NCBI RefSeq assembly: GCF_036850765.1
Contig: NC_089490.1
Location: forward strand, 288,344,982-288,408,981
Source of the DNA: Saccopteryx bilineata
Lineage: Eukaryota > Chordata > Mammalia > Chiroptera > Emballonuridae
Direction of reading: 5' to 3'
DNA length: 64,000 bases
Below, piece after piece: positions 61,451-64,000 of the stretch (within the stretch, counting starts at the first letter, position 1; the number at the start of each line of letters is the position of its first letter). The notes below the pieces were generated by a model that made no database searches, was not told where the DNA came from, and saw only the letters and a program-made list of their open reading frames with translations. Made by a program: the position numbers and the translations under genes.

Positions 61451-62894
61451 TAAATATATGTTTATATTGTAAGATTGTGGCAATCTGTGACCAACATCTT
61501 TTTTTTTCAATTTGTTAAATTCTTACTGTATATTTCTTTTCAAATGCTATGTTCTTCATAATGTTTTCTCAATAATTCCAGTTATACCTAATTACTATCA
61601 CCTCTTTATAACAATAATCATTTTGATAATCCTATTTTGGAATTTTATTGTGTTTGTAATATATTTGTCAATGTAGATATTTATCTTACAATGTGCTTTG
61701 TAATATAATATCTTATTATATATAAAAGCTACAAGAATGTTTTATTGAGTATAATGTGATTTTCATAAACTGCAAAGATTAAAATAAACAAGATTTTTAA
61801 GAAAAGTTGGGAAATTATTATTAACAATGAGAGTATATATATATTTAATCTGGGTAAAGTTTCTTTAAAAAGTATAATTATTATAATGTACATACATCAT
61901 AAATAAAATTATTGTAAAATTATTTATAATAAAGCCAGTGGATATTAGTAGAAACAAACTGGGAATCATTTAAGGTTAGTTTACACTCATCCTAATATAT
62001 ATTTCGATAGAACAAGAACACTGAAAATTCACATGAGAAAAGAATTCCTTTTTTAGTTCAGTGGTAATAATTGGTGAGTATCAAGCAAATAGAGATTTCA
62101 TAAATTAGTTTAATTCTACAATTGAAGTAAAATTAAGTCAATGCTCCTATACCTAGAAACAGTCAATGTGAACATGTTGGTAAGCATTTGACTAAATCAG
62201 ACTTACTTTAAAACTTTGTTTTATTTATGACTAGGAAATCACTATAACAAATATAAATGTCTTATTTTCTACATTTGAAATCATTAACAAAAAGAAAGTT
62301 CTCTTACTCTCTTACTGTATTAAAAAAAAAGAGAAAAACAGTAAGCACTCCTACACATTTCTTATAAATAATCTCTTTTCATCTAAAATTGTACATAAAG
62401 TGCTTCATTTCATTTGTTTTTATATTCATTGCAAAATAATTATACAGCAAAAAAAGACCAAGTAAGGAAAGTATGAATACTTTGCAATATGTGAATTAAC
62501 CACACCACTTAATTGATTTGATTTCCTAATGCATGGTTTAGATAAGCTTGTTAGATAGTTTTGTTATTTAAAATTCAGGTAATGGAAACAATCAGCATGT
62601 CCTGTAACTTATTTTAACAGGTGGTGACCTACTACAGATAGCTTTGATTAGTGTAGATGATAGCTTTATAACTATATGGAAAAGACTTTGCAAAGAAAAG
62701 ATTTTGCTTTTATATGACTACAGGGAGAGCTCTTTTAACATGCTAGGTATTATTTATATTTATGAAACAGTACTATTATCTTTTTGTAAACAGTTTTCTG
62801 GGATATGTGTAGGGTTTTTTATTTGTTTGTTTGTTTTGCCTCAAAAGCAAATTGCTTTTAAAGAAGAAAAATGATAAAAAGTTAAGAGTTCAGA

Positions 62895-63110
62895 AGTCCT
62901 TGCACAAGATTAGGTGTTGGTTCTCTTACACAGTTGCCATGTGATCTTGGGAAAATTACTTAAGATTTCTTAATAATATGGCCTTGCTACTGTACTCTAA
63001 AATTGATCTGAACTACACTGTCATTATAAGAGTTAAATGGGAACTGACAGGCAAAAAACTTTGTATAGTGCATGACACATAGTAATGAATTAGTATTATC
63101 ACCCTGATCA
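62895..63110 (+). repeat. MIR remnant
   Basis: 'gccatgtgatcttgggaaaa', 'cattataagagttaaatggg' and 'gtatagtgcatgacacatag' follow MIR order in the plus orientation. Confidence 0.65.
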
Positions 63111-63322
63111 TATCAAATTTAAAGGAAGTTTTGACAACAAAAAATAGCAAGCTTTATATTTCCATTCTACAAATGCATATACTATTTATTATATCTTACA
63201 GATTTATAGAAAAAATAAATGTAATGGGCATTTAACAATGTCACATATGTATGATATATGTACACACACAAATACCAAAATATGAGCAGTGAATTTTAAA
63301 AAATCATCTTGTGCATTTTAAA

Positions 63323-63558
63323 ACACTTGTAATATTTTATTTATTTATTTTTTTTTTTTTAAATATTTTTTTATTTATTGATTTTTTTTTTTTTAGAGAG
63401 AGAGGAGTGAGAGAGAGAGACAGAGAGAGAGAGAAGGGGGAGGAGCAAGAAGCATCAACTCCCATATGTGCCTTGACCAGACAAGCCCAAGGTTTCGCAC
63501 CGGCGACCTCAGTGTTCCAGGTTGACGCTTTATCCCACTGCGCCACCACAGGTCAGGC
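63323..63558 (-). mobile_element. tRNA-derived SINE, type C (short), with extra 3' sequence
   Basis: Reverse-complement short SINE with 'agcatcaactcccatatgtg', 'gcaccggcgacctcagtgtt' and 'gcgccaccacaggtcaggc'. A perfect 18-bp target duplication, catcttgtgcattttaaa, lies at 63305-63322 and 63559-63576. Between the A-rich tail and the left duplicate sit about 16 non-tail bases (acacttgtaatatttt on the plus strand). Confidence 0.92.
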
Positions 63559-64000
63559 CATCTTGTGCATTTTAAACAATGAAATGTAACTCATAAAGTT
63601 CCTCCAAAGGAAGATTTCTTTTTCAGTATAATTGTTTAACAGGCATGAACAAATATAGCAAGGTGCTATTTATGTATGGAATATATTACTTGACTTTTAC
63701 ATTCAAAGACTATTATTTTAGTTTGTAATTTTATGTCATATATGCAGTTTAATTGCTCCCCATGAGAAATATTCCTGCAAAAAAAAAAGCACTGACTTCT
63801 AAAGAGATGGCTTTCTGTTTATAAATGAACTCTGTCTTTTCCTCTGAAGGATGTAATTCAAAATGACAATGCAGTAGGAAGGCCTTGACATAACGGCATG
63901 CAGCGTTACAAGGGAATTAATTTTTTATTCATGTAAAATGTGAACGCTCCTTTTTCTCATGATTCAAAAATATCTCTGACCTGTTATAGCTCAGACAATC

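Larger units (their letters stand above)
44925..64000 (-). other. CDH12: CDH12 intron 5' of exon A (partial)
   Basis: AT-rich sequence running off the right end, inferred to be intron because the expected preceding 168-bp exon (ending in a DVNDNPP-type motif) is not visible. It holds a hAT element with a nested SINE, a mariner-like element with a nested L1, several SINEs, L2 remnants, MIRs and a perfect 67-bp tandem duplication. Nothing nameable was seen in 44925-45259, 46015-46621, 47012-48212 (except a short hairpin), 48471-50340, 50686-51479, 51691-52281, 53725-54149, 54691-56149, 58111-58799, 59208-59656, 59791-61089, 61451-62894 and 63577-64000. Confidence 0.75.

Overview
The window is mammalian genomic DNA, almost certainly from a bat. 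It is AT-rich, intron-like, and full of tRNA-headed SINEs of a bat type (two ~350 bp families and one ~200 bp family). Ancient MIR, L2 and L1 debris lies beneath lineage-specific solo LTRs and hAT/mariner-type DNA transposons. The SINEs do not look like the classical vespertilionid VES element. I lean towards a non-vespertilionid bat such as a horseshoe-type lineage, but that is an inference from memory of SINE sequences. I see no bacterial features, CRISPR arrays, rRNA or functional tRNA genes.

Only one gene can be supported. The minus strand carries three consecutive internal coding exons of cadherin-12 (CDH12, a type II classical cadherin) at 44737-44924, 28184-28437 and 14613-14749. Their lengths of 188, 254 and 137 bp are the canonical sizes of this exon trio in type II cadherins. 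The intron phases join (0 then 2), the frame is open throughout, and every boundary is GT-AG. Together they encode the second base pair of a split codon followed by about 192 residues spanning extracellular repeat EC3 and most of EC4. Everything else in the window reads as CDH12 intron: a 16.3 kb intron, a 13.4 kb intron, and partial introns running off both ends. The flanking CDH12 exons were not found here.

Layout: 1-14612 is the intron 3' of exon C, with SINEs, two solo LTRs and an 851 bp hAT element. 14613-14749 is exon C. 14750-28183 is an intron holding a cluster of three related solo LTRs (one carrying a palindromic hAT insertion), an L1 fragment and a GC-richer block of unknown identity. 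28184-28437 is exon B. 28438-44736 is an intron with nested L1/SINE insertions and a possible LTR fragment. 44737-44924 is exon A. 44925-64000 is an intron with a hAT element containing a SINE, a mariner-like element containing an L1, L2 remnants and a perfect 67-bp tandem duplication.

No novel gene system is evident. The most informative structures are the nested transposon insertions. Their target-site duplications can be read directly, and in one case an empty-site paralogue sits 2.6 kb away.
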